64,000 nucleotides of DNA from Carnegiea gigantea (lineage: Eukaryota; Streptophyta; Magnoliopsida; Caryophyllales; Cactaceae): contig JAKOGI010000574.1 of NCBI GenBank assembly GCA_029747015.1, positions 35,001 to 99,000 on the forward strand, given 5' to 3'. The translations under genes and the position numbers were made by a program. The notes beneath the pieces are model-generated. The model worked only from the letters and a program-made list of their open reading frames with translations. It ran no database searches and was not told the origin of the DNA. The first letter of the stretch is position 1. Each line of letters starts with the position of its first letter. This document shows positions 21,481 through 38,517 of this stretch, one piece after another.

Positions 21481-23389
21481 GTCCTAACTCACTTTCGGAT
21501 GAATGGAGGTTACACTTAGCATGTGCAACAAGCCCTTTAAATCTAGGTTCCTCTATGGACACGTAAGGTCTTGTGAGGGTTTACAGAAGGTATACCCACA
21601 AAGTGATAAAAGAATAAAAAGAAAAGGGAAAAGAAAACAAATAACAAAAAAATATTTCTAGGTTTCAAAAAAGCCATATATATCGCATAGGGAAAAATAT
21701 ATACACATCCCATCATTTCACATTACTTTGGTATTAAAACATTATGTCAGATATAAACAGAATGTATACATCAAAAAACTCTTAGTCCCCACTAATGACA
21801 TACGTATACCATCCTTCACCTCACTTAGTAAATATGATGAAGCTCAACTGATAGAACCTCACTTTTGAGAAGAAGTACACAGTCAATTCATCTTCAAATC
21901 ATACAAACTACCATAGGCTTGCTAGGATTCTTAATTTTCCATCACTAAAATGAAAAATGAAACATGATAATCAAGAAGACTTTAAAAGGGTTGTAATGGG
22001 GTTAAGGATTAAAGGGAGAAAGATGAAAAATCGATTTGAAAAATGAGGAGCTAAGAGCTAAGTGACTCATGAATAACCAAACAGTTCTAACAACTACACC
22101 AGACAGTCAACCGTATGAAAACATAAGTATACCCCACAAAAATGACCACTAAAAATGAGTTGAAACAATGAAAATAAAGTATATACTCAAGTACCATTCC
22201 AAGACTCTTGTTCACAAGACTTTTGCTCTCCTTCTTTCTTGTTTTTCCCTTAATGTTTTTCCTTTTTTTCAAATTTTTTACTTGGAAACTTCTTCCCTTG
22301 TTTTTCTTTTCTTTTGAAATAAGCAAAGACAAGGCATAGTGGAACATAACACAACTTAATTTCCAAATAGTCACAAATGAGAATAATCTATACAACCAAA
22401 AGGAGAAAATCTCATAAACAACCTAATGTCGTTCCCCTACTAGACCGAAAACAAAATGGAAAAAAAAAACAACCATCAACTACATCATCACCAAAGGGAT
22501 GCCTAAAATCTAATATTGAAATGTCACTGCACTAGATTGACTTAGGTAATAGGAAACATGCTTTAGCCGAGCTTAAATGGAAGGGTGAAAATAGTCAAAA
22601 AGGCTCAATGGGTTAGCACAAGGAAAGACATCCAAGTGATAGTGGCAATATGGCTAATTTGACTTCCACAACAGAAAATTCCTTTGTCATATTATAATAA
22701 TGCACATGCTAAATGTGATTTTGAAGAGAATTGTAGCAAATTCAATTATAATAATAAACATGCTAAATGTGATTTTGAAGAGAATTGTAGCAAATTCTAA
22801 ACATGTAATCATGGAAGATACACACATGGAAGAAAATATGAGATTAAAAAGACACATAAGTCTTCAAGGTACAAAATCTCACGGGTTCATATAATGAAGT
22901 CAAGATAGCTTGCTCTAAAAATGGTTAGGATAGTGCATGAAATACAACACTTTAGATGCACACCATACCTAGATACAACCTAACAACCAAAGTTATAAGA
23001 AGACATAGTTAGTCAAAAACAACACATATTCCCCAAACAAAATTGAACAAAAATATTTTTGGATTTCTCAAAAATTTTCATTTTTTAAAAAATTTGAAAC
23101 ATGTTTCCAAACCTTCACACAAAAATCACATGACGTACTCCTTGGTTGCAAAAGTGAAACATAAAAACTAAAAAGAAAAACAAACATGTAATAAAGAAAA
23201 AAATAATACTCATAAGAAACAAACGAACAGGACTCTAATAAAACTAAAAAAAAGTATATACAGAGGAGAAGAAAAGTAAAAAGCGCCAAATATATACAAA
23301 AAGAAATTAAAATAAAAGAAAAGAAGATAAGGAGCAAGAAAAGAAAGTTCAGTCAAACCAGGTTGAGTGCTAGGTATACCCTAACTAAG
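21481..23389 (-). repeat. 3' non-coding region of Athila-like gypsy element, copy 1
   Basis: It follows the pol end on the minus strand. It shares scattered stretches with two other copies at 27210-28538 and 62011-64000. One example is the GTAATGGGGTTAAGG...GAGCTAAGAG block near 21995-22060, matched near 62480-62560; another is GGCTAATTTGACTTCC near 22650, matched near 63020. The expected LTR beyond it was not found. It contains the 54-base tandem duplication at 22691. Confidence 0.55.
22691..22798. repeat. 54-base tandem duplication, two copies
   Basis: ATTATAATAATGCACATGCT... at 22691 recurs at 22745 as ATTATAATAATAAACATGCT..., with only two differences in 54 bases. It lies inside the gypsy 3' non-coding region and has no coding meaning that I can see. 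Confidence 0.9.
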
Positions 23390-25945
23390 TCAGTGGCACA
23401 CTCCTCATAAAAAAACCCATAGAGTATCAGACACTCCACATCTTCTATAGTTAGTGGCTCTGAAAATTGCTTCAATTTATGGTGATTCACTTTGAACTTG
23501 ACACCAATCTCAGGATCCTATTTTGACTGCACCATAGAGAAAAATATGATAAACAACATATGTGCCCATGCAAGGGGACCTTAGTTTCGCTGAAAAACCA
23601 TGGAGCTTAGAGTCATATAAGAGCATTTTCACGCCCAGAGCAAACTTCTTCCTAAGAATGTGTCTATCATCAAATAACTTGGCCCTCTCCTTATAAGTTA
23701 TAATCCTCTCATATGCCTCGACTCTAATCTCTTCCAGCTCACTCAATTGTAGTATCCTCTCCTCACTGGCCATAGTCAAGTCAAAATTAAGTATCTTGAT
23801 GACCCACCAAACCTTATACTCATTCTCAACATAGACATGGCAAGGTTTACCGTAAGCAACCCTATGAGGTGACATATCTAAAGGAGTCCTAAAAGTTGTC
23901 CTGTAAGCACGTAAAGCATCTTTAAGCTTATCAGCCTAATCCTTTCTATTCCTGCTCACAATCTTTTCAAGGATTTGTTTAATTTGCATATTGAACACTT
24001 CCACCTAGCCGCTAGTCTAAGAATGATATGAGATAGCAAGTCTATGGAATAGAGAGTACCCCCTCAACAAAGCAGCAAAGGACCTATTAGTAAAGTGGGT
24101 ACCCTGATCACTCAGGATAGCTCGAGGTATGCCAAATCTAACAAAAAGGTTCTCACTAAGGAATTTCACAACCACTTTAGCATTATTGGTCCTAGTAGGA
24201 ATGATCGATACCCACATTGTCTATAGCTAACAAAATACATTCATTGCCAAAAGAAAATGGAAATGGTCCTATGAAGTCTATACCCTATACATCAAACATC
24301 TGCACTACAATAAAGGGATTCAGTCACATCATATCTCTCCTACTAAGCCTACCTAATCGTTAGCACTTAGGTCAACTTTTGCAGTACTGGAAAGCATCCC
24401 TAAATAGAGTAGGCTAATAGAAACCACATTGGAGAACTTATGTTGTTGTATTTCTCCTACTAAAATGCCCCGTACATACTTGATTATGACATAAAGAAAA
24501 GATACTTCTAATGTCATGGTTTGGACTACACCTCCTAGAGGCTTGGTAAGAATAATACTTAAACAAGTAAGAGTAATCCTAAAAAAAATAATTCACAAGA
24601 TAGGAGAATTGGACTCTATTATTCTTAGGCCAACCCTCAGGAACCTTACTAGACACCAAATAGTTCACAATATCAACATACCAAGGGTTAGAATGGATTA
24701 TAAATAATTGTTCATTGGGAAAGGATTCAAAAAAAGAGACTTAAACTCTCTATCACAAATAATCCTAGATAAGCAGTCAGCCAATGGGTTCTTAGAACCT
24801 TTCTTATCTGTAATCTTACAATTGAATTCTTATAAAAGCAAAATTTATCTCACAAGTCAAGGCTTAGCATCCTTCTTAGAAAGAAGATATCTATGGGTAG
24901 GAGGCATAGATGATGACATGACGCCCGATCAGATAAGGTCTAAACTTCTCAAAATTGAAGATCACAGCTAAAAGTTCTTTTTGAGTCATAGTATAGTTTA
25001 GTTCGACATCTTCTACAGTATGACAAGATTCACAAGATATAACCCGATAACATTAATTAGATGTATCACACATTAACTCAAAGGATTCTTCTCATGGTAA
25101 GATGAAGAATGAGAGTAGAGGTTAAGGCTTCTTTTAGATTAGTAAATGCCTTCGCCTCATGACACTCATCAGAGCAGTGAAATAACATATCCTTAACTAA
25201 AAGGTTGGCCAAAGGCTTGGCCCTCTTACAATAGTCTTTAATGAAATGATGATCATAGTTAGCACATCCAAGAGAAAACCCTACCTCTTTCATATAAGTG
25301 GGAGGAGGAAGATTAACAATGGAATTAATCTTAACTTTTTCAACCTTAATTCCATCTTTACGAATAACATCATGAAATACTATCTCCTTTTTATCATAAA
25401 ATGACATTTCTTCTAATTTAGAGTTATCTATGAAAATTATCATGGAATGTTAAACTAAATATGAGAAAATAAAAATCATGCACATCAGAAAACAAGCTAA
25501 GGCAGTACAGAGTCCAAAGGGCATTTTCCCAAAGGTATACATACCAAAAAGACAGGTGAAAGTAGTGTTCTCCTAATCCTCAATAACAATAGAGATCCAG
25601 TTATGACCAAAATATCCATGCAAAAAGCAGTAGTATGAGTGTCCAGCTGACTTCTCTAACATCTTATCAAAGAAAGAAAGGGGGAATGGTATTTCCTGGT
25701 GGCTGCATTCAATTTTCTATAGTAAATACAAGCTTGACACCTAAACTGGACTAGAGTGGGAAGTAACTCATTTTTATCATTTCTAATTACGATAATACCA
25801 ATCTTCTGAGGAACAACTTGAACAGGACTATCCTACTCACTATCAGAAATGGGATAGGTATTTCCATTGTCTAGCCATTTTAAGACTTCTTTACTAGCTA
25901 CTTCTAGTAAGGTCAAGTTCAAACCCCTTTGGTGGTTACAGTAGG
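23390..25945 (-). pseudogene. Athila-like Ty3/gypsy pol fragment (RT, RNase H, integrase)
   Basis: Read on the minus strand from 25945 downward. The RT N-terminal block is LEVASKEVLKWLDNG...YPISDSE (25925-25835), then VVPQKIGIIVIRNDKNELLPT and CIYYRKLNAATRKY. The RT end is VRKDGIKVEKVKINSIVNLPPP (25360-25300). RNase H follows (TDHAPTHRYLLSKKDAKP near 24900). Next is the histidine/cysteine-finger region, and the integrase core FLSENLFVRFGIPRAILSDQGTHF (24165-24095). The integrase C-terminal part is MSPHRVAYGKPCHVYVENEYK onward (23875-23510), with FKVNHHKLKQF in a shifted frame. The Asp-Asp catalytic RT motif is lost in decay. No gag or protease precedes it; the RT abuts an LTR. Confidence 0.85.
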
Positions 25946-27209
25946 TAACACAGACCGCAAGTGAACATGTATTGTAGTATAGATCAGGTGTCATTCCACA
26001 GGGACCAATGCAAGCTATCGAATTTACCCCTTTAAAATGATAAGCAAAATAAATGGTCAACAAGATGCTTTGTTTAAACTAGCTAGTCGCTTAATGACGA
26101 AAAGAGGGTACTTACATGGGAAAGTACATAAGCATTTGGTTTTCCTTCAATGAGTTAGTTCTATGAATTGAAGATGTGCTTTTCTCATGTTTAGATGACT
26201 CCACGGATGGCAATCAAATAAAATTAAAGCTTTTCTTTCAAAATAAATGGAATTCCTTAAACTAATCCAATCATCATGATTTCAAAGGTTCTTATTTTAG
26301 TTTAAATTAAAAATCTTGATTACTAATTTTTCCTCTTAACAAGCAATCATCCCCTAAAAATCACAAAGTTAAGTCTAATCTTGTCGACATAATAGTGGTT
26401 TCTCCTTTTGGTATCTCACCCCTAAATATATGCGAATGAATTAGCCAAATTACTCACAAACAATTGAAAACAATAGATAAATTGAATCATTCCCAAGAAG
26501 ATTTAGCAAAGGATTTTATAAATTAAGAATCCAACATCATTGTTTATCTAGCAAATTCCTAGACTAAAAAGAACTACTCACTCATGAATATTTAAACAAA
26601 ATCAAAATAGTTTAAACTAAACATGAATCAAACTTAAAAAGTTAAAAAGAGTTCAAGAAGTCAAGAGAGAGAAATTGCTCATCAACAATGGAGGCTCGTT
26701 AACTAATCTTGCAATCTTCAAGGCTCTGACTTGCAGATTCTTCACTTAAATCTTCTTTTGCTCTAAATGATTAGAGAAATGTGATGATTTAGGGTAAAGT
26801 TATAGATAGAATGGACGAAGATGATCCTTCAAGCAGTCGAGGAATCTTAATATAATAACTCATGCATTCTCAGCCACATATTCTAAGGAAAACAAAGAGT
26901 AATAGAAATTTAGGCCATCACGGTCTATGGTTTCTACCACAGACAGATTGTGGTGGCCTGTGGCTCTCTCCCTTTCTTCTCTGGTTAATACCATAGACAC
27001 ATGGGGTTGGGGGACCTCTGTGGTGAGTTAATTAGCATCATGTGAATAGATTAATGCTGGGTTAAACAATATTAAAACCTATAAAACACATAAAACACAT
27101 GCCTAACATAAAACAGAAATAGGGATGCAAATCAATTACAGAAGCATGGAATCCCCTAAGAAATGCTAGCAAATAACCCCAACGTAATGCACATTTTAAG
27201 CACTTATCA
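25946..27209 (-). repeat. Athila-like LTR on minus strand
   Basis: On the minus strand it starts TGATAAGTGCTTAAAATG at 27209. It ends near 25946 with a block (TCTATACTACAATACATG) that matches the end of the + LTR at 29710-29747. Length is about 1.26 kb, like the two + LTRs. It is preceded by a 3' non-coding region and followed directly by RT sequence without primer site or gag. Confidence 0.75.
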
Positions 27210-28538
27210 AATTCCTCCATGCTTTAACTATTACTTGTCCCTAAGAAATCATTAGACTAAACGAAAATGGAAAAAGAAAAAGAGTTATATACAACTTCCT
27301 CAAAAAAGCTATTAGGAGCACCCTCGATGGAAAGACATACCCCAAATTAGCCCAAAAGTGATGAAAATATTTAGCAGACAAATAGATGAATTAAGTTTTC
27401 AAGTGATCCTTAAAAACCACAACATCAAATTTGAATCGATCACCCAAATCTTCTCAATCAAGACATGTTAGCACATGAAGCCATTTAACACTTTTCACTC
27501 ATATGTTTAAAGCATAGTAAGATTCCCTTAATTCTCAATCCAAGAACTCAAATCTACCATAAGCTTACTAGGAGCCTCTGATTCATCACGACTACAATCC
27601 AAAACACACTAGGCAATCATGAGGACTTCAAACAGGATATAACGATGCTAAGGTAAACGATAAGAGGGGAGCAACGATTTTTGATATGTGGAGCTAAAAG
27701 CCAAAGACCAAGAGCAAAACTAGACTCTCTTAATTTCTCATAAAACTACTCCTCAAGCCCATATCGCTCAACTTTGTAAACACATTTCCCTATACAAATT
27801 AAACTAAGAATGGAGTTGAAACACAAAAGCAAGTGTAATCTAACAATGCCAAACCCTTTTCTTCACAATTGTTTTTGTTTCTTTTAAAATTTTTTGCTTT
27901 CTTTCTGTATTTTTTAAAATCAATTTGAAAAAGAGAATGGCAATGGAAATCAACATGAAGCATTTTTCAACACTTCTCCCGATCAATTCATAACAATGAA
28001 CTCATCATTAATACAAAGGGATCTCTTATATAAACAAAAGACTACAAGTCCCTTATTACACCAAACAAACCAAACCAAACCACCAAAAATGTCACTACCT
28101 AGGAGCTAACTCTTAATCAAAATATCATGAAGTGACACTTAATGGTAATCACTTATAGGTAAGATATGTGTTTGGCCATGGGAAATATATGAAGGTTCAC
28201 AACAAGAAACTAGGTTTAAGGCTCAGAGGACTAGTAAGGGGCAATATATGTAAAACAAGGGTGGTTATTTGGTTAATGTAGGTCAACAACACAATACAAA
28301 GAATGTCTTAATCATTTTGCCTAAATGAATATGCTAAGTTTGATCTTGAATGAGAGCCAAAACAAGTCATGGAGAAGTGAAATCTAGAAAAGTCACTCAA
28401 GCAAAAGCAAGGAGACTAAAATTAATGGATTAGTCTTTTCTCAAAGACTCACAGGACATCTACCAAAGTCTTAATTAGCTTATTATGAATCACATACCCA
28501 TATTCATGTAGAGATTTATTAGGCAATCAACTCGTATT
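27210..28538 (-). repeat. 3' non-coding region of Athila-like gypsy element, copy 2
   Basis: On the minus strand this leads into the LTR at 27209. The last bases before the LTR (27215-27245) read as the complement of CCTCCATGCTTTAACTATTACTTGTCCC. The same position in copy 3 reads CCCCCATGCTTATCTCTTGCTTGTCCCC. It ends abruptly at 28538, where a + strand LTR begins. Confidence 0.6.
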
Positions 28539-29747
28539 TGATAAGTGCTTAATGTATATATCATTTTAAGGTTATTTTGCTGTATTGTTAGGAGAATTGT
28601 GTGCTTTGAGTTACCATTTATACTCATATTCTCGTTTTATATTTGGGTATGGTTGTTTAATTATATTTGTAGGAATATGGATCATTTGACCCTCATTTGA
28701 GTGTATATTGACCCTCCACGGATGCCCTTAAGATGCTATACCCGTATACCAAGAGAAGAACAGAAGAATTCGGTTCCGGCCAAGACCACGGTCCAACCGT
28801 GGTGTCGGCCACAGACCATGGCGCTTGTGTAACTGTGACCTCTTCATCTCCCTTCGGCTGTATGGATAAAAAGGCTTGAGTTCTTACTTGAAAGGGAATC
28901 CCTCAGCAGTAGAAAAAGAGGATCCATCATCATAGATAGTCATTCCCATTCCCCAAAATTTCACTTTTTGTAGTTAGGATTTTAGTTGATTTTGTGCAAG
29001 TGAGAATCTTGAGTGAGGAACTGGGTTTTGTTGGCGGTTTGAAGACTTTGTTGAAGGTTGTCATTGCCAAGCCATTCCCTCTCAGATCTCGCTGAATCGT
29101 TTGGTTAGCGAGTAGTTTATTCTGTCTAGGGATTTATTTGTTAATAGAAGTGTATTTGGATCATTTTAATTCAATAGATTTATGTTTTTTTTCATGTTGG
29201 TTTGATTTCATTATCAAGTGATTATCATATTGTGAGTGGACTTGGCCAAATTTGCTTGCACCCTTGATACAATTGAGTGAAGAACTGAAAGGTAAAATTT
29301 AATTGTTAGACTGCTTGATAAGACCTAATATAGTGATGACTTGAAAGAGAAATTTGCATGTTGGAAGGATGAGAGAGTAATCAAAAATATTGAAGTTAGA
29401 TTAGGATAAGTTAGTTTGAAAGAACAACTTTAGTTTAGTTTAGGCAATTTGGTCGATTTTGAAAGAATAGACTAAATTCTAAATCGATTGCAATTCCTTG
29501 AAATTATCTAATTAGAGAAAAGCACATGTTAATCGTATTGACCCAACACCTTTCTTAACTAAATAAATCCCTAGGCATTTTTCCTTGATTGAATTTAGAA
29601 TCAGTTAGTTAGTAGCTGCCAAATCAAAATTCTCGATTATGTAGCTGTTTAGCATTTTCTGATAGAAAGAACTTGATAGATTATTTCGGTCCCTGAGGAT
29701 GATCTTTTAATCTATACTACAACACCTATGCAATTGTGGACATGTCA
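28539..29747 (+). repeat. Athila-like LTR on plus strand (element A)
   Basis: It starts TGATAAGTGCTTAATG and ends GGACATGTCA, 1209 bases, followed 6 bases later by a primer site. It is clearly related along its length to the LTR at 54447-55644, for example in the GTTTTATA(T/C)TTGGGTATGGTT block and the TCTATACTACTACACC-like end. It contains a CACGG/CCGTG palindromic cluster near 28783-28822. Confidence 0.85.
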
Positions 29748-29753
29748 AGTTTT

Positions 29754-29771
29754 TGGCACCATTGTCGGGGA
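29754..29771 (+). promoter_or_regulatory. Primer binding site, Athila type
   Basis: TGGCACCATTGTCGGGGA lies just after the LTR. It differs by two transitions from the copy at 55652-55669 and fits the tRNA-Asp-type primer site used by Athila-like elements. Confidence 0.8.
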
Positions 29772-29900
29772 TCAATTTGTCAACTGTTGAGTTAGTCTTA
29801 CGAAATTGACTAAGTGTTTTATTTTTTGTTTTCTTTCATATTTCTTGTTTGATTGCGTTGGTAGTGTTGGTGATCGTGCTTGTAGGAATCTTTCCCGTTT

Positions 29901-30260
29901 ATGTGAAGTCCATTTCTATACGAACCTGATCCCGAGATCGAGAGGACTTTCTGTTTAAGGAGGAAGCAACAAAAACTTAAACAACAAAGATGCGAGACTA
30001 GAAGACCTTCAACAAATATGACGAGAGGAGGAGGTGACTGAAGAAGGATGCTTAGGGATTTTGTTATCCCTAGAGTCCAAGGCATCTCCTCAAGCACCAC
30101 TCACCCTAACGCTGACACAAATAATTTTGAGCTCAAGCCGGCTCTCATTTCCATGGTACAACAACCCCAGTTTGGAGGCACCCCTTTAAAAGACCCAAAC
30201 TTACACCTCTCGGTCTTTTTAGTGGTGTGTGACACATTCAAACTTAACAAAGTCTCCACC
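29901..30260 (+). pseudogene. Athila-like gag, N-terminal fragment
   Basis: The start ATG at 29901 is followed at once by TGA. The frame then reads SPFLYEPDPEIERTF and, after a TGA at 30037-30039, DFVIPRVQGISSSTTHPNAD and NNFELKPALISMVQQPQF. It is parallel to the gag of the element at 55.8 kb. Gag homology runs to GTCTCCACCAA at about 30260. The sequence then becomes CACTA transposase in the opposite orientation. The rest of this element's gag and all of pol are missing here. Confidence 0.8.
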
Positions 30261-32265
30261 AAATCTACAAGATTATCATCCTTAACCTCTCAATGCAGTT
30301 AGAAGTAAATCTTGCATTAGCATATGATAATCATGGCTCTTTAAATTAAACAATCGTTCTTCTTCCAATTGATACATTGAGAGATATTGCCTGTGTATCC
30401 ATTTGGCACCTTCCGTGCTTCAAGACTTTTAGCAAAGAGGTTTTCTCATCAACAGATAAATTATAAGGAGTTGTGCGTAAATGATATTTGCCATTTGATA
30501 ACGAAACTGGGTGGAGCTTATGCCTTATTTACATTTGTCGAATATCTTAGCGGGCCTCCAAGTTATCCTTGTTGTTTGCTTTTAAATTCAATAAAGTTCT
30601 TAACAAATTGTCGCAAATATTCTTTTCAATATGCATTACATCTAAATTATGACAAAAGTAGTTAAGCTGCCAATATTTAAGATCAGAGAAAATGCTTTGT
30701 TTCTTCCATATTTGCTCTTCATCCCTCTCATCAACATCTATACTGGTTTGGCCTTTTGCATATGTAAACATTGTTCTCTCTAATTTTGCAAGAACCTGAC
30801 TCCCTGTGAAAGAAGCTGGCATGTTGCCAAACTTCATATTTCCATCAAATCCATCTTTATCATATTGAAAAGGATGGTCTTCTAGTAACCATCTACGATG
30901 ACCAATATAGTAGAACTTATATCCATTTCAAACTGATTGAGTAGCTTTTCTGTAAAATGGACATGTGAAACAATCCTTGGTACTCCATCTAGACAGATTA
31001 GCATATGCAGAAAAGTCATTTATAGTCTAGTGAAGAGCCCTGCGCGATGTAAATCTTGTCTTTGTGTATACATCTTATGCATCTGCACTATTCTATAACT
31101 GCGCTAACTCTTTAATCAATGGTTGAAGATATACATCAATGTCTATACCTGGGGCATTTTCTCTGGGAATAATCATCGATAATATAATTGAGTATTGTTT
31201 TATGCATAGCCGTGGAGGCAAATTATATGGAGTTTGTAAAACTGGCCAACTACTATGCGTGCTACTCATAACACAAAAGGGAATAAACCCATCAGTAACT
31301 AGCCCAAGCCTTATATTTTGAGGATCAGATGCAAAATTAGGATATTCTTCATCAAACTCCTTTCATGCCTTTACATCTGTAGGATGCCTTTGCATCTGTG
31401 GGATGCCTCAAAATCCCATCCCTTGTAAGATACTTATCATGAAAAATCACATATTTAGCTATCTTGGAAGATTTTACAAAGCTTAAGCCGTTTAGGAATG
31501 AGTGGGAAATGGCGTAACACCTTCACTATCAATTTATTTTCATTATTCCTCCATTGCAAACAAACACACTTCTCATATGATTCTTGTATTTCCCTTTCAC
31601 CCTAGTACAATATGTAATCATTAGGACACGAATGCATTTTTTCATATTCAAGTCTTAAGTCCCTAAGTAATTACTTGCAATTACTCCATGATGATGGAAA
31701 TGGGTCTATATGGAGAAATACATAACTTAAAAATTAGAGCAGCATATTAAATGATTTAATATATCAACCATACAAGCATTTCAAGTGGAGCAAGTGCAAT
31801 AGAAAAGAGAGTTTTGAAAAATTTGAACCTTGATATAGCTCCTATTCAACTTTTTTTGGTAACCTTTTATATCCAGCATCTTTATGTAACCATGAAACTA
31901 TCACCCTTATGCCCCTTATTCCCTAGCTCATCACTGTCTTCTTCATCCATATCACCCTCTTGATGAAACACGCCGCTCCCACAATTTTCACCCATCCACA
32001 AAATATCATTAACTATTCCTATAGTATCAATGTCACCAAAACCACTATTTAATTAGGTATTAGTAGTATTGTGGCCTTCATCACAAAAAAAATGGACAAG
32101 GTCCAGAAATTTCATGCCCATGATGCACCCACTCTTTATAATATGGCCAAAAACCATTAAGCATGAGATGGTGTGTCACTTCTTCTTTTGTGAAGCAGTG
32201 ATTATGTCCAACTTTGCATTTATTGCAAGGGCATGCCAAATCAAAGCATACCTATTTCAGTTTGA
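30258..32265 (-). pseudogene. CACTA (En/Spm) TNP2-type transposase fragment, minus strand
   Basis: Cut-and-paste transposase of the CACTA superfamily, decayed. From the N-terminal side on the minus strand: a Cys/His-rich zinc-binding block ACPCNKCKVGHNHCFTKEE (about 32240-32185), HHLMLNGFWPYYKEWVHHGHE, and a PRNIRLGLA-like region (31330-31300). Then come the PVLQTPYNLPPRLCIK-like block (31240-31195) and NYFCHNLDVMHIEKNICDN (30675-30620), the best-conserved TNP2 signature. The end is KSHDYHMLMQDLLL. A homologous copy lies in opposite orientation at 47447. It breaks off inside coding sequence at 30258; no terminal CACTA repeat is present at that edge. Confidence 0.85.
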
Positions 32266-34364
32266 AACATTAAATGTGGTTCTTTTGCTTGAATGAGCAA
32301 TTTATTTGGCATATAGATCAGCTGATGACTGGGTAATATGCCTAATGCATTGCAAACTTCCCCTGCTTCGTTTATTGTGAGGCTATAATATAGGAATCCC
32401 TTCCAACATAATCTAATTGAACAAATAATGTGTTATTGAATTATCCGACAAACGCTAGATCTGACAACCCCTTCGCCCCATCAAAGAAAAAAAACTATAG
32501 GATTTGAATAATGATTTCGATTTAGCTAATATAGACCTATTTGAGTAGTTTTGTCGAATCTACACTCTATAGGATTTAGTGCATAATTTCCCTTTTACTT
32601 TAATGGAAAATGTCAATCCACACTTTGGTTTCATCATCTTGCTTCTTCGACTTGCAAAAGAGGTAGAGGATGGCCTAAGAAAAGCTTGAACGAGGGGGAA
32701 AAGAACATTTTAACATTTGTCATCGCCTTATAACATTATTTCTTACAAAATGATAATGTAAGATGATGAGAAACCGCATATGAATTTATTTTTAAGCATT
32801 ATACAACGAAGTTACATATTAAATCTTATTCTACTTTTGTTGTATATAATGCTACAACCGTACAATCCAGAAAATACAAAATCTATAACACCCACACACT
32901 AATTTGGCGTCTCTAACTCCATTTTTCCTCAATTCAGCACCTTCATCTCTAAGAAATTCTCTCTATATTTCATGTTGTATGATGGATCAAAAATTTATGG
33001 GTAAGGCTATCTAAACTATTGAATTCCATGTCTCTCTCTTACCTAAACTCATGAACTAATTTGGCCAAACCCTAAAATTCTTCACTATAGTTGGATGATA
33101 ATATTAAAGTAATAGTAGTTTCTCCTCAATCGCAACTCAAGTGATCTAGATATTGAAGAAATTGATGCATAATTCAATCCCGAAATATTTGCTTCAATTT
33201 TCTAGTTGATTAAGTCTTTGAGAACATTCCGTTAGATATGATTTTTCTTCACATCTAATGCGTTAGTATTTATATCACAACATTATAGATCACATTCGAA
33301 TCTAGAGTGGGAGTTCGAATTAATGAACCTGAACAATTTACTAATTTTGTGAGCAAAAGAAATTGGATGGTCTGATTTTGAACTTTTTTTTTTTCCGAGG
33401 GGGATTTCATATGGTAATGTATTGATGTGTGGCTAATTTTGCTATTGTTGTCTTTGTCTTAACTTGGATAATAGTGCTTCTAGTCTCAATTTGGCTAAAC
33501 CTACTATTTGCATTTTGGGGTTGATATTGGTGTATAATTTATCTAATGTTAAGTGTGGCTCAACGGAGTTGGAGATATGGGAGTGTTGTTTTGGTTTGTT
33601 GATTGGGTTTTGGTTAAAGCATATGCATACAAGAGTGGCTTAGTTGTGCTGTTCTTTAAAAAGAATTCTGGTTGTGATTTTGTTTAGCTCTAGGATGTCT
33701 AACTCATGTACAGATTGGGATTATTGGGGAACTAATTTACTGATGGTATGAATGAATTCATGGATAAAGATTTGGATTTTTGATTTTTGGGAATCCATTT
33801 GTGGATTTTTGTTACACCTTCTGTTCCATGACAAAACTCAATAGCTTTGTATAATTGTATTCTTGGGCCTTCCCAAGGAGCTTCCCTCTAATGTACATAA
33901 GTGCACTACATAGACCTTATATTGTGAAGCATAATGAGAGCTATTTGCATTGTAAGCATCAAACCTAATGCATAAGTAAGTGATGATGCAATCTTGTGAT
34001 TCTCTACATGTTGGATGTTTTGTATGCTGTCTTGTTTCTTTTTGTGTGGATTAAATGGATTTCTTTCATATCTCCACCAATATACTACATGATATGATGT
34101 CCCCACCACTGTTTTTCCCTTTTCTTTAAACCTTTCCATATTTTTCTAGCTTTTTTTCGGGGGTATTATGCAGTGAAATATAGATGTATAGTGCTTTCCA
34201 AGAAAGAGATCATAAAAATATCGATCGAGATGTTTTTACTTGTCATGACATAGAACTGATGATAGATTAACATGAGTCTAATTTTATAAAGCGTGTAATG
34301 TATATTGTTAATTGTAAGCATCAATTTACATTTGGAAAAAAGCATATGGATGTAGTTTAATAGT
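32266..34364. other. Non-coding flank, nothing recognised
   Basis: AT-rich sequence between the CACTA fragment and the LARD-like element. No clear open frame or family match. I could not find CACTA terminal repeats here, and it does not visibly mirror 45532-47446. Confidence 0.45.
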
Positions 34365-38501
<4,137 letters not shown>

Positions 38502-38505
38502 TTGA

Positions 38506-38517
38506 TGGTATCAGAGC
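38506..38517 (+). promoter_or_regulatory. Primer binding site, initiator-Met tRNA type
   Basis: TGGTATCAGAGC lies four bases after the 5' LTR end. It is complementary to the 3' end of initiator methionine tRNA. Confidence 0.9.

Noticed and set aside
30048..30302. Gag frame taken to its stop at 30300
   Set aside because: Residues after about 30260 are coded by reverse-oriented CACTA sequence, so the last dozen codons are not gag.
33895..33915. CACTAC string as a CACTA terminal repeat
   Set aside because: A six-base match with no partner and no longer shared terminal sequence is expected by chance.
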